From: Mycolicibacterium frederiksbergense
GTDB taxonomy: Bacteria; Actinomycetota; Actinomycetes; Mycobacteriales; Mycobacteriaceae
Assembly: GCF_029893345.1 (NCBI RefSeq)
Contig: NZ_JARXVE010000003.1
Coordinates: forward strand, 682,001-746,000
DNA: 64,000 bases
Direction: 5' to 3'
Shown here: positions 1 through 7,985 of the stretch, in pieces
Layout: every line of letters begins with the position of its first letter
Numbering within the stretch: position 1 is the first letter of the stretch
Translations under genes and position numbers: made by a program
Notes under the pieces: generated by a model
Told to the model about the DNA's origin: nothing
The model's input: only the letters and a program-made list of their open reading frames with translations
Database searches by the model: none

Positions 1-253
1 ACACATAGTCCTCGCCGCGGTAGTAGTCCACGATGCCGCGGGAGCAGGCCCGGTTCTTGGTCACCTTGTCGGCCACCACACCCATGCCGGTCTCGGTCAC
101 CGTCTCGGCGGCCAACCGCTCGGCCTGGGCGTAGGCCGCCTCGGCTACGGCGTCGACAATGTTGGTCACTGCGGCCTGGTCGTAGTCGGCGTATGCCGCC
201 GCGGCCCAGCGGGCCCGCTCCAGCATGTGGCCGGCCTGCGCAATATTGGTCAC
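1..253 (-). CDS. Aldehyde dehydrogenase, acylating (AdhE/SauS-like) type, N-terminal part
   Basis: This gene runs off the left edge, so only the first 84 codons are visible. The GTG start overlaps the TGA stop of the upstream aminotransferase (GTGA), so the two are translationally coupled. The visible part (VTNIAQAGHMLERARWAA..., then TETGMGVVADKVTKNR...) resembles the N-terminal NAD-binding region of CoA-acylating aldehyde dehydrogenases such as sulfoacetaldehyde dehydrogenase. The catalytic cysteine lies outside the window. Next to a class-III aminotransferase, it plausibly oxidises the aldehyde that enzyme makes from an amine; taurine to sulfoacetaldehyde is one possibility. The family call is fairly safe, the substrate is a guess. 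Confidence 0.7.
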   Translation of the reverse strand, partial: MTNIAQAGHMLERARWAAAAYADYDQAAVTNIVDAVAEAAYAQAERLAAETVTETGMGVVADKVTKNRACSRGIVDYYRGEDYV

Positions 254-1530
254 GATGCCTTCCTTCCGGTGGCGGCGGTCTTGGCCCGGGCCACCGCGAT
301 TTCGACGCGGTCGAGGACGTCTTCGCATAGTTCGCGTGAGAGCAGCAGACCCGGTTTGAACTGCAGCACACGGGGATCCAGTGTTGAGAAGATCGCCCAG
401 ACCCCGTTCTGGTAGAGCTCACGCATCACGAACTTGGCACCCTCGGGGTGATCGAATTCCATGCCGATCACCACACCGTTCTGCCGGATCCCGACGAACC
501 AGTCCGGATGGTCGGCCTGAATGCGGCGCAGCCCCTGATCGAAGAGGTCGGAAATGTAGTGCACCATCGAGCGCACCTCGGGGCGGGTGCAGATCTCCAG
601 GGTCTTGATCGCAGCCACACACCCCAGCTCGGCACCACCGAACGTGGAGATGTGACCGAACCCGTCCTCGTTGAGCCACTGCGCGGCGCGCTCACCCAGC
701 AGCGCGGCGGTGATCGGGTACATGCCACCAGAGAGGCCCTTACCGGTGACCAGGATGTCGGGCTCGATGCCGTGCTTGGTGATGCACCACAGCTCGCCGG
801 TGCGCATCAGACCGGTCTGCACCTCATCAGCGATGTAGAGCGTGCCGTGCTTCTCGGTGAGAGCCTTGACCGCCTCCAGGTAACCCGGTGCGGGCAGCGG
901 GAATCCGTAGGTGGCCGGGATGGTCTCCATGATCACCGCGGCGACATCGCCAGGCGCGAGCACCCGCTCCATCGCCTCGATGTCGTTGAACGGCACCTGC
1001 AGGAACTCATCGGGCTGATCGGCCAGGAAGAACTTGGCGAACCGATCATCGCCGGTGGCCACCGCCAGGCCGGTGTGCCCGTGATAGGCCTTGATGATCG
1101 AGACGATCTTGCGGCGCTTGGTGGCATGCCGCGCGCTCTTGAGCGCGATGTCGATCGCCTCGCCACCACCGGACCCGAATGCGACCTTCTTGATCGAGGC
1201 CGGTGCCGTCTCCACCAGACGCTGCGCCAGCGCGGTACGCGCCACCGACGGGAAGTGGTGGTTGCCGACGTCGAAGTGCTGCATGCCTTCGGTAATCGCT
1301 TGCATCACTTCGGGATTGCGGTGACCCAGGTTATAGGTCCCACCGTTGAGATGCAGGTCGATCAGGCGACGCCCGCCCATATCCCACAGGAAATAACCCT
1401 CACGACGGTCGATCACCAGATCAACACCCGTGTCAGTCCAGAACTGTGTCTTGTCTGGATTCCAGAACGTCTTAGCTCGTTCCAGCACTTCGGCCTTGGA
1501 ATCGAACGTGAACGTGCCGTAGTCGTACAT
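250..1530 (-). CDS. Class III PLP-dependent aminotransferase
   Basis: A 426-residue fold-type I aminotransferase of the ornithine/4-aminobutyrate/taurine-pyruvate group. Visible are the phosphate-binding stretch GSGGGEA (119-125), the cofactor aspartate in DEVQTG (235-240) and the Schiff-base lysine K264 in TGKGLSGG. Length is normal for the family. The ATG at 1530 has a GAGGGAG Shine-Dalgarno about 8 bases upstream. It transfers an amino group from an omega-amine donor to a keto acid. The downstream partner is an aldehyde dehydrogenase coupled by a GTGA overlap, and a permease is divergent, which suggests an amine or omega-amino acid catabolic unit. Substrate unknown. Confidence 0.88.
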   Translation of the reverse strand: MYDYGTFTFDSKAEVLERAKTFWNPDKTQFWTDTGVDLVIDRREGYFLWDMGGRRLIDLHLNGGTYNLGHRNPEVMQAITEGMQHFDVGNHHFPSVARTALAQRLVETAPASIKKVAFGSGGGEAIDIALKSARHATKRRKIVSIIKAYHGHTGLAVATGDDRFAKFFLADQPDEFLQVPFNDIEAMERVLAPGDVAAVIMETIPATYGFPLPAPGYLEAVKALTEKHGTLYIADEVQTGLMRTGELWCITKHGIEPDILVTGKGLSGGMYPITAALLGERAAQWLNEDGFGHISTFGGAELGCVAAIKTLEICTRPEVRSMVHYISDLFDQGLRRIQADHPDWFVGIRQNGVVIGMEFDHPEGAKFVMRELYQNGVWAIFSTLDPRVLQFKPGLLLSRELCEDVLDRVEIAVARAKTAATGRKAS

Positions 1531-1578
1531 GCGGCTCCCTCTTTAGCTACCCGGTAGCTGTGATGGCCCTCACCGTAA

Positions 1579-1612
1579 ACGGTTGCAACCATTTCTGTCA
1601 ATGGTTGCAAGA
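1579..1612. promoter_or_regulatory. Paired operator-like repeats, GGTTGCAACC type
   Basis: A perfect 10-bp palindrome GGTTGCAACC lies at 1581-1590. The same half-site AATGGTTGCAA recurs at 1600-1610, 22 bp further on, or about two helical turns. The first copy extends to a nearly perfect 16-bp dyad (AACGGTTGCAACCATT). The pair sits 50-80 bp upstream of the aminotransferase start, as expected for a repressor or activator bound as two dimers. No regulator gene is visible nearby; it may lie left of the window. Confidence 0.55.
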
Positions 1613-1651
1613 AGTGCTTGCCAACGGCTTTTGGTAGTGCCAATATACGTA

Positions 1652-1676
1652 GGTTCGTATTGTGGCCCAGGCCACA
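1652..1676. promoter_or_regulatory. CRP-like palindrome between aminotransferase and permease
   Basis: TGTGGCCCAGGCCACA (1661-1676) is a 7-2-7 perfect inverted repeat matching the TGTG-N8-CACA shape of mycobacterial CRP/GlxR sites. It is directly preceded by GGTTCGTAT (1652-1660). The same GGTTCGTAT precedes a second CRP-like site at 6652-6667. It lies 38 bp before the permease ATG. Binding is inferred from motif shape only. Confidence 0.5.
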
Positions 1677-1713
1677 TCGACCGTCCACTGTTACTTGGAA
1701 GGTACCCCGTTAG

Positions 1714-3249
1714 ATGACCGATCAAGCTGTCGCTGGTAGCGAAAATGCAGCTCATGATGTCCAGAGACTGAAACGCAACGCCGTCGGCACTGTCGGCGTC
1801 ATCTTCATGGCGGTGGCCACCGCCGCCCCGATCACCGCAATGGTCGGCAACGTCCCGATCGCTGTCGGCTTCGGAAATGGTTCACACGCGCCGGCCGGCT
1901 ACATCGTTGCGACGATTGTTCTCGGCCTGTTCGCCGTCGGCTACGCGACCATGGCCAAGCACATCACCACCACCGGTGCCTTCTACGGCTACATCGCCCA
2001 CGGCCTCGGCCGTATCGTCGGGCTGGCCAGCGGCGGCTTGATCACCATGGCCTATGTGATATTCGAGGCCTCGCTGATCGGCATCTTCTCGTTCTTCTTC
2101 CAGAACTTCATGCAGTCCGAGCTGGGGATCCACATTCACTGGATCATCCCGGCGCTGCTGATGCTGGCGACCAACGCGGTGCTGACCTACTTCGACGTCA
2201 ACCTGACCGCGAAGGTGCTCGGCGTCTTCCTGGTGACCGAGATCGTCATGCTCGGCCTCGGTGCGGTGGCGGTGCTGTTCAAGGGCGGCGGCCCCCAGGG
2301 CTTCGCGGTCGGCGAGATCGTCAACCCGATCGGTGCGTTCTCCCCGGCCGCCGGAATCGCCGGTGCCAGTGCAGGGTTGGGTCTGTTCTTCGCGTTCTGG
2401 TCGTGGGTCGGGTTCGAGTCGACCGCCATGTACGGCGAGGAGTCGCGCAATCCGAAGAAGATCATTCCCCGGGCCACCATGCTGAGCGTCGTCGGTGTGG
2501 GTGTGTTCTACGTGTTCGTGTCGTGGATGGCGATCGCAGGCACCGGTCCGCAGAAGGCCGTGGAACTCGCGCAAGATTCCGCGACGTCATCGGAGATCTT
2601 CTTCGGCCCGGTGCGCGACGCTTACGGTGATTGGGCGATCACGGTGTTCAACGTCCTGCTGGTCACCGGCTCCTTTGCCTGCGGTATGGCGTTCCACAAC
2701 TGCGCCTCGCGCTACCTGTACGCGCTCGGACGTGAGGGCCTGTCCAAGGGGCTGCAGAAGACCTTGGGCGCAACGCATCCCACGCACGGTTCGCCCTACA
2801 TCGCTTCGTTCGTGCAGAGCGGGATCGCCCTGGTGATCATCCTGTCCTTCCTGTTCGCCGGTATGGACCCCTATGTGCACATGTACACGCTGCTGGCCAT
2901 CCTGGGCACCATGGCGATCCTGATCGTGCAGTCGCTGTGCGCCTTCTCGGTGATCAGCTACTTCCACATCCGCAAGAACCACCCGACGTCAAGGCATTGG
3001 TTCAAGACGCTGGTCGCTCCGGGGCTCGGCGGGATCGGCATGCTCTACGTCGTCTACCTGCTGTGGGAGCACAAAGACGCTGCCGCAGGCACCGCATCCG
3101 GCACCCTGCTGTTCAAGCTGACGCCGTGGATCGTGGTGGGAGTCTTCGTCCTGGGTGCGGGCCTGGCCACCTACTTCAAGCTGCGCGACCCGCGCCGCTA
3201 CGAGTTGATCGGCCGGGTCGTCTTCGAAGACAGCGTAGTGCGCGACTAG
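1714..3249 (+). CDS. APC-superfamily amino acid/amine permease
   Basis: A 511-residue integral membrane protein of the amino acid-polyamine-organocation superfamily. A short hydrophilic N-terminus is followed by about 12 hydrophobic segments. The first contains the GxxFMAVATAAPITA stretch typical of TM1 in this superfamily, and FWSWVGFESTAMYGEESRNP (around 230-250) matches the conserved loop after TM6. ATG at 1714 follows TTGGAAGG (1696-1702). Divergent from the aminotransferase and sharing a CRP-like site and paired operators with it, it probably imports the amine that operon degrades. Substrate not determinable. Confidence 0.87.
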   Translation: MTDQAVAGSENAAHDVQRLKRNAVGTVGVIFMAVATAAPITAMVGNVPIAVGFGNGSHAPAGYIVATIVLGLFAVGYATMAKHITTTGAFYGYIAHGLGRIVGLASGGLITMAYVIFEASLIGIFSFFFQNFMQSELGIHIHWIIPALLMLATNAVLTYFDVNLTAKVLGVFLVTEIVMLGLGAVAVLFKGGGPQGFAVGEIVNPIGAFSPAAGIAGASAGLGLFFAFWSWVGFESTAMYGEESRNPKKIIPRATMLSVVGVGVFYVFVSWMAIAGTGPQKAVELAQDSATSSEIFFGPVRDAYGDWAITVFNVLLVTGSFACGMAFHNCASRYLYALGREGLSKGLQKTLGATHPTHGSPYIASFVQSGIALVIILSFLFAGMDPYVHMYTLLAILGTMAILIVQSLCAFSVISYFHIRKNHPTSRHWFKTLVAPGLGGIGMLYVVYLLWEHKDAAAGTASGTLLFKLTPWIVVGVFVLGAGLATYFKLRDPRRYELIGRVVFEDSVVRD

Positions 3250-3250
3250 C

Positions 3251-3517
3251 GTGCTGCGATCGATCGAGCAGATGGATTCTTTCGAGCGTCTCATCTTGAA
3301 GTTTGTCCTCGCGTGGGCTCCCTATGGGGGTCCACGCGAGGACGACGTCTGGATCGAGTTCGGTATGACGACAGAGCAGCTCTGCCTCCGATTCACCCGG
3401 ATCGTCAACGGGCTGTTGCCCCGATTCCGGGGCCTACCGGCTGAGGACCGCTGCCTGCTGGAACGGGCGTGCGGGTACCTGCGTCACCGGCGTGAATCAG
3501 GCCAGCGCAGCGCGTAG
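3251..3517 (+). CDS. Small conserved hypothetical protein, DUF3263-like
   Basis: An 88-codon frame begins one base after the permease stop. An internal ATG at 3272 (81 residues) is an equally good start; neither has a clear Shine-Dalgarno. The product (FERLILKFVLAWAPYGG..., then EDDVWIEFGMTTEQLCLRF) resembles small mycobacterial helix-turn-helix-like proteins such as DUF3263, with a stretch that could be a recognition helix around 35-55. It overlaps the convergent hydrolase by 21 bp at the 3' end. Position directly after the permease suggests cotranscription. Function unknown. Confidence 0.6.
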   Translation: MLRSIEQMDSFERLILKFVLAWAPYGGPREDDVWIEFGMTTEQLCLRFTRIVNGLLPRFRGLPAEDRCLLERACGYLRHRRESGQRSA

Positions 3518-4447
3518 ATTGGCGTACTGACTGGCCATGAAGGCCTGGGACACAGGGGTTTTCAGCGCGATTTGGTCGAAGCCATGGAAGGCCCCGGGCA
3601 CCTCCTCGACCTGGCATTCGACCCCGGCGGCACGTAGCCGTTCGGCGTAGGCCAGATCCTCGCGGTGGAACAGGTCCAGAGTTCCCACGCCGATCCAGGC
3701 CGGTGGCAGGCCGGCGAGATCCTCGCGGCGACCCGGCACCGCAGTGTCAGGATCGGCGCCACCCAGATAGGCAGACCAGCCGAACTTGTTGCTGCCCTGC
3801 GTCCACAGCCGGTGCCCCGGATGGTCCAGGTCGGGGACGTGGCTGCTGCGGTCGTCGAGCATCGGATAAACCAGCAGCTGCGCGGCCAGCGCGACCTCGC
3901 CGCGGTCGCGGGCCAACAGAGCCAGTGCGGCAGCCAACCCGCCGCCCGCGCTCGCCCCGCCCACCGCGACGCGGGCCGGGTCGACCGAAGGCAGGGCGGC
4001 CAGCCAGGTCAGCGCGGCATAGCAGTCTTCGAGGCCGGCCGGATACGGATGCTGCGGCGCCAGACGGTATTCCACCGACGCCACCGTGGCACCGAGCTCA
4101 TCGGCGTAGCGCTTGCACAGGGCGTCGTCCTGGGCCGCGCTGCCCAACACGTAACCGCCACCGTGGATCCACAGCAGGGCAGGGCCCGGCGTCGTCGCGG
4201 TGGATGGCCGGTGCAGGCGAACCCCGACCCCGGAGGTCAGTGTCAGCACCTCGACCCCGGGGGGAGTCCGGCGGCTCATCAGCCCGGTCAGACGCTGAAG
4301 AACGGGCAGCGTCCTGGGCGACACGGCCCGACGCGGCAGGAACCGGGCGATGCGTTCTAGGTTGGGGTGGAATTCGGAGGCAGACTCAGTGGCGGGCATC
4401 ACACCGTCAGTTCTACCGGACGCCACGCCGGCACTTCGCGCGTGCAC
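3497..4447 (-). CDS. Alpha/beta hydrolase, HSL/Lip family esterase
   Basis: A 316-residue carboxylesterase of the hormone-sensitive-lipase group, like mycobacterial LipW/LipH-type enzymes. The oxyanion-hole motif HGGG is at 95-98 and the nucleophile S166 in GGASAGGG. The acid and histidine are in GTLDLFHRED and GAFHGFD near the C-terminus. It hydrolyses short acyl esters, probably in the cytoplasm since no signal peptide is seen. The GTG start lies 4 bp after the acyl-CoA dehydrogenase stop, so the pair is an operon. An ATG at codon 17 (4399) is an alternative start that begins just before the conserved part. Confidence 0.85.
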   Translation of the reverse strand: MHARSAGVASGRTDGVMPATESASEFHPNLERIARFLPRRAVSPRTLPVLQRLTGLMSRRTPPGVEVLTLTSGVGVRLHRPSTATTPGPALLWIHGGGYVLGSAAQDDALCKRYADELGATVASVEYRLAPQHPYPAGLEDCYAALTWLAALPSVDPARVAVGGASAGGGLAAALALLARDRGEVALAAQLLVYPMLDDRSSHVPDLDHPGHRLWTQGSNKFGWSAYLGGADPDTAVPGRREDLAGLPPAWIGVGTLDLFHREDLAYAERLRAAGVECQVEEVPGAFHGFDQIALKTPVSQAFMASQYANLRAALA

Positions 4448-4451
4448 ACCA

Positions 4452-6614
4452 TTACTTCAGCAGCGGGTCGCGGGGCAGCCCGAGAATCCGCTCGGCGATC
4501 GTGTTGCGGGTGATCTCCGAGGTGCCACCGGCGATGGTCATGGCCCGGTTACCCAGGTAGGCCCGGGTCAGCTTCGGCGTCTGGCCGGTCACCCCGGCCG
4601 ATCCGACCAGATCCATGCCGAGCTCGGTCAGATGCTGCGAATGTTCGGCCACCAACAACTTGGTGACGTTGCCTTCCGGACCGGGCTCGGTTCCGGCAAT
4701 GGCGCGGCTGACCCGGCGCAGGTTCAGCAGCCGCAGGGTATGGCCGACGGCGATCACCTCACCGGCGCGGCGGACATAGCGGGCCCCATCGGGATCCGCG
4801 TCGATCAGCGCCACCAGCTCGTCGGCGTCGAATCCGGTCGGCCCCGCCGAGCCGCCGCCGATGGAGATGCGTTCATTGCCCAGGGTGGCCCGGGCCACCA
4901 GCCAGCCCTTGTTCACGTCACCGACCACATCGGCGTCCGGGACGAACACGTCGTCGAAGAACACCTCGTTGAAGTGCGCGTCACCGGTCAGCCCACGTAA
5001 CGGGTTCACTGTCACCCCAGGAGCTTTCATATCGATGGCCATCATGGTCACCCCGGCGTGCTTGGGCGCATCCGGATCGGTGCGCACGGTGGCCAGGCCC
5101 CACCGGCAATGCTGAGCCAGGCTGGTCCATACCTTCTGCCCGGTGACCAGCCAGCCGCCGTCGACCTTCTTGGCCGAGGTGCGCCCCGCGGCCGCATCTG
5201 AACCCGCGCCCGGCTCGGAGAACAGCTGGCACCACATGACCTGCCCACGTAGCACCGGCTCCACCCAGCGTTCTCGCTGCTCGTCGGTGCCGGCCTGGGC
5301 GATGGTCAGGGTCACCCATCCGGTGATCCCCATGTCGGCGCGCTCAATGTCGGCGAACACTTCCTCGATCACCAACTGCTCCAACACATCCGCTCCGCGA
5401 CCCCAGGGTTTGGGCCAGTGCGGCACCAGGTAGCCGGAGTCCACCAGATAGTCGCGGCGCTGGTCCTCGGGCAACGCCTTCACCGCCGACGCCGCGGCCT
5501 GCGCGTCCTGCCGGTATTGCTCGGCGTCGTGCGGCAGCGTGAAAGACGCTCCGTGCGCCTGTCCGCTGCGCTGTCCCTCCACGACGTCGATCAGCGGATC
5601 GGCACCGTCACCCAGCACGGCGGCCAGGGTCCGGGCGCGACGCAGGTAGAGGTGCGCATCGTGTTCCCAGGTGAAGGCGATGCCGCCGTGCAGCTGAACG
5701 TTGTTCTGCGCGCAGAAGATCTGGGCCCGGATGGCGTGGGCGGCGGCTACCGCGGCGGCGAACCAGGCCCCGTCCAGGGTGTCGGCGCGGGCGGCGTCCC
5801 ACGCCGCGGCGGTGGTCTGTTCGGCGTCGACGAGCATGTTGGCCGCGTGGTGTTTGACGGCCTGGAATGTGCCGATGGTGCGGCCGAACTGCTCGCGCAC
5901 CTTGGCATACTCGACGGCCATATCCAGTGCGGCCCAGGAGACTCCGGCCGCCTCCGCCGAGCCGAGGATGCGGAACACCGTGCGGGCCGCGCGCGCGGCG
6001 CCGCGCAGAATCCGGTCCTCGTCGACGGCCACCGCGCGCAGGTCGATGGCACCGATGCTGCGGGTGGTGTCCAGGCAATCCTGGGCGGTGACGGTCACCC
6101 CGTCGGCCATGGCGTCCAGGATGACGATGTCGTCCCCGGCTGCCAGCACCAGCACCTGGGCATCGGGAGCACCGAGCACCGCGCGGGCCTGCCCGCCGAG
6201 CAGGCCGTCGGCGCCGATCTGCACCGACCCGGCCAACCCCAGCGCCCCCACCGTCGAACCGTCGGTCAGATCCGGAAGCAGCTCGGCCCGAACGGAATCC
6301 GGCGCGTAGCGGTCAATGACCACCGCGGCTGCCACGCTCGGCAGAAAAGGCCCGGGGCACAATTCGCGACCGGCCACCTCGATCACCACGGCGAGTTCGG
6401 GCAGGCCGAATCCGGAGCCGCCGTATTCCTCGGCGATGGCGAGCCCGTTCCAGCCGAGTTCGGCTCCGGCAGACCAGATCTCGGCGGGGTAGCTGTCGGC
6501 GTTCTCCAGCGTTGCGCGGGCGGCTGCGCGGCTATTGAGCCGATTCAGCTGCCCGATCGCCGCATCGGCGAGGTCCTGGTGCTCTTCGGTGATGGCCAAC
6601 GCGGACTTAGTCAC
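4452..6614 (-). CDS. Tandem-domain acyl-CoA dehydrogenase (FadE34/FadE6 type)
   Basis: At 720 residues this is twice the usual ACAD length and contains two acyl-CoA dehydrogenase modules. The N-terminal module (about 1-365) has EYGGSG, EQFGRTIGTFQAVKH and ends with LHGGIAFTWEHD. The C-terminal module (about 375-720) has CQLFSEPGAGSD, WTSLAQ and AGGTSEITRNTIAERILGLPRD. At the position where many ACADs carry catalytic Glu (YEGT) the C-terminal copy has AGGT, so the halves probably form one active unit, as in the FadE34 family. It introduces the alpha-beta double bond in an acyl-CoA, perhaps a sterol side chain or branched acid. An esterase follows in the operon. Confidence 0.88.
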   Translation of the reverse strand: MTKSALAITEEHQDLADAAIGQLNRLNSRAAARATLENADSYPAEIWSAGAELGWNGLAIAEEYGGSGFGLPELAVVIEVAGRELCPGPFLPSVAAAVVIDRYAPDSVRAELLPDLTDGSTVGALGLAGSVQIGADGLLGGQARAVLGAPDAQVLVLAAGDDIVILDAMADGVTVTAQDCLDTTRSIGAIDLRAVAVDEDRILRGAARAARTVFRILGSAEAAGVSWAALDMAVEYAKVREQFGRTIGTFQAVKHHAANMLVDAEQTTAAAWDAARADTLDGAWFAAAVAAAHAIRAQIFCAQNNVQLHGGIAFTWEHDAHLYLRRARTLAAVLGDGADPLIDVVEGQRSGQAHGASFTLPHDAEQYRQDAQAAASAVKALPEDQRRDYLVDSGYLVPHWPKPWGRGADVLEQLVIEEVFADIERADMGITGWVTLTIAQAGTDEQRERWVEPVLRGQVMWCQLFSEPGAGSDAAAGRTSAKKVDGGWLVTGQKVWTSLAQHCRWGLATVRTDPDAPKHAGVTMMAIDMKAPGVTVNPLRGLTGDAHFNEVFFDDVFVPDADVVGDVNKGWLVARATLGNERISIGGGSAGPTGFDADELVALIDADPDGARYVRRAGEVIAVGHTLRLLNLRRVSRAIAGTEPGPEGNVTKLLVAEHSQHLTELGMDLVGSAGVTGQTPKLTRAYLGNRAMTIAGGTSEITRNTIAERILGLPRDPLLK

Positions 6615-6641
6615 AGTTCGCGAAGCTAACCGGGTTGGAGT

Positions 6642-6667
6642 GGTTCGTATACGTGATCCAGGTCACA
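6642..6667. promoter_or_regulatory. CRP-like site between fadE-type gene and lipC
   Basis: CGTGATCCAGGTCACA (6652-6667) matches the TGTGA-N6-TCACA CRP consensus at all but the first base. It is preceded by GGTTCGTAT (6642-6650), the same nine bases that precede the CRP-like palindrome at 1661. The site is 38 bp upstream of the acyl-CoA dehydrogenase start and 71 bp upstream of the lipC-type start, so it could serve both. Inferred from motif only. Confidence 0.55.
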
Positions 6668-6737
6668 GTTTGCACACGGGTGGACAAGTTGGCGAAGTTG
6701 TCACATCAGCCAATCCGGCGCGCGGTACGCTCGCGCA

Positions 6738-7961
6738 ATGACGGCACGACCGGATAACCGGTACCCCGCACCGAGCCTCGCTGATCGAGCGCGATGGTTG
6801 CTGCGCGCCAAGCCGGCCGACCATATGCTGGCGCTAAGCGTCGCGTCGGCTTCGCTACCTGTCGTGGGTAAGCACCTGGAACCGTTGGGCGCCGTGGCCG
6901 CCATGGGGGTATGGGGCTTCCGTCACCTGCCCGATTTCGTTGCGGCTTCGGCGAAGTCCTGGCTGGCCCCGGGGAACAACGAACTCCGCAAGGCGGAGCG
7001 GGATCAGACCAACGCCGTCGCGCAGAACGCACTGCGCGGCGTGGTCGCACCCGCTGACCTGGCCATGGACTGGCCGGCCCCGCAATCCATGTCGCCGTTG
7101 TGGCACACGATGGAGTATCGGCGCGACGTGTACCGGACCTCGGTGCGCTACGGCGATGACCCGGCCCAGCTGCTCGACGTGTGGCGGCCCAAGCATCTGC
7201 CCGCCGAACCGGCGCCGGTGCTGTTGTTCGTGCCGGGCGGCGCCTGGGTGCACGGCGGCCGGATCCTGCAGGGCTATGCCTTGTTGTCGCATCTGGCGCA
7301 GCAAGGCTGGGTGTGCCTCTCGATCGACTACCGGGTGGCTCCGCATCATCGCTGGCCGCGCCACCTCACCGACGTCAAGGCCGCGATTGCCTGGGCGCGG
7401 GCCAACGTCGACAAGTTCGGCGGCGACCGCAACTTCGTTGCACTCGCGGGCTGTTCGGCCGGTGGCCACCTGGCTGCGCTGGCCGGTCTCACCCCGAACG
7501 ATCCGGATTTGCAGGGCGATCTGCCGGAGGGGTCTGATACCAGCGTCGACGCCGTGGTCGGCATCTACGGGCGCTACGACTGGGAGGACCGCTCCACCGA
7601 GGAGCGGGTCCGGTTCGTCGACTTCCTGGAACGGGTCGTGGTGGGCCGTACGATCGACCGGCATCCGGAGATCTACCGGCAGGCCTCGCCGATCGCTCAG
7701 ATCCATCCCGACGCCCCACCGTTTTTGGTCATCCACGGGACCGGGGACACCGTCATCCCGGTGGCGCAGGCGCGCAGTTTCGTGGACCGGCTCAAGGCCG
7801 TCTCTCGGGCGGTGGTCAGCTACATTGAACTGCCCGGTGCTGGGCACGCCTTCGACATGACCGACGGCGCCAGGACCGGGGCGATGGCCACCGCAATTGG
7901 CTTGTTTCTCAACCAAATTCATCGAAACAGGGCGATTGACCAGGCTCAAGCGGTCATATAG
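6738..7961 (+). CDS. lipC: Alpha/beta hydrolase, LipC-type esterase
   Basis: A 407-residue esterase matching the size and position of Rv0220 LipC, directly before a WS/DGAT gene as in M. tuberculosis. The oxyanion motif is in FVPGGAWVHGGR (around 164-174), with nucleophile S240 in GCSAGGH. The aspartate lies in IHGTGDTVIPV and the histidine in GAGHAFDM. The N-terminal ~130 residues form a helical extension typical of this subfamily. Family knowledge: LipC is a cell-surface-associated esterase of short-chain esters. A paralogue (LipO type) lies at 15149-16378. It is probably cotranscribed with the acyltransferase 24 bp downstream. Confidence 0.86.
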   Translation: MTARPDNRYPAPSLADRARWLLRAKPADHMLALSVASASLPVVGKHLEPLGAVAAMGVWGFRHLPDFVAASAKSWLAPGNNELRKAERDQTNAVAQNALRGVVAPADLAMDWPAPQSMSPLWHTMEYRRDVYRTSVRYGDDPAQLLDVWRPKHLPAEPAPVLLFVPGGAWVHGGRILQGYALLSHLAQQGWVCLSIDYRVAPHHRWPRHLTDVKAAIAWARANVDKFGGDRNFVALAGCSAGGHLAALAGLTPNDPDLQGDLPEGSDTSVDAVVGIYGRYDWEDRSTEERVRFVDFLERVVVGRTIDRHPEIYRQASPIAQIHPDAPPFLVIHGTGDTVIPVAQARSFVDRLKAVSRAVVSYIELPGAGHAFDMTDGARTGAMATAIGLFLNQIHRNRAIDQAQAVI

Positions 7962-7985
7962 TCGCCTCCACAGGGGAGGGACACC

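Noticed and set aside
448..1557. 369-codon frame antisense to the aminotransferase
   Set aside because: GC-rich shadow frame; no family likeness, no Shine-Dalgarno, and the opposite strand holds a clear aminotransferase.
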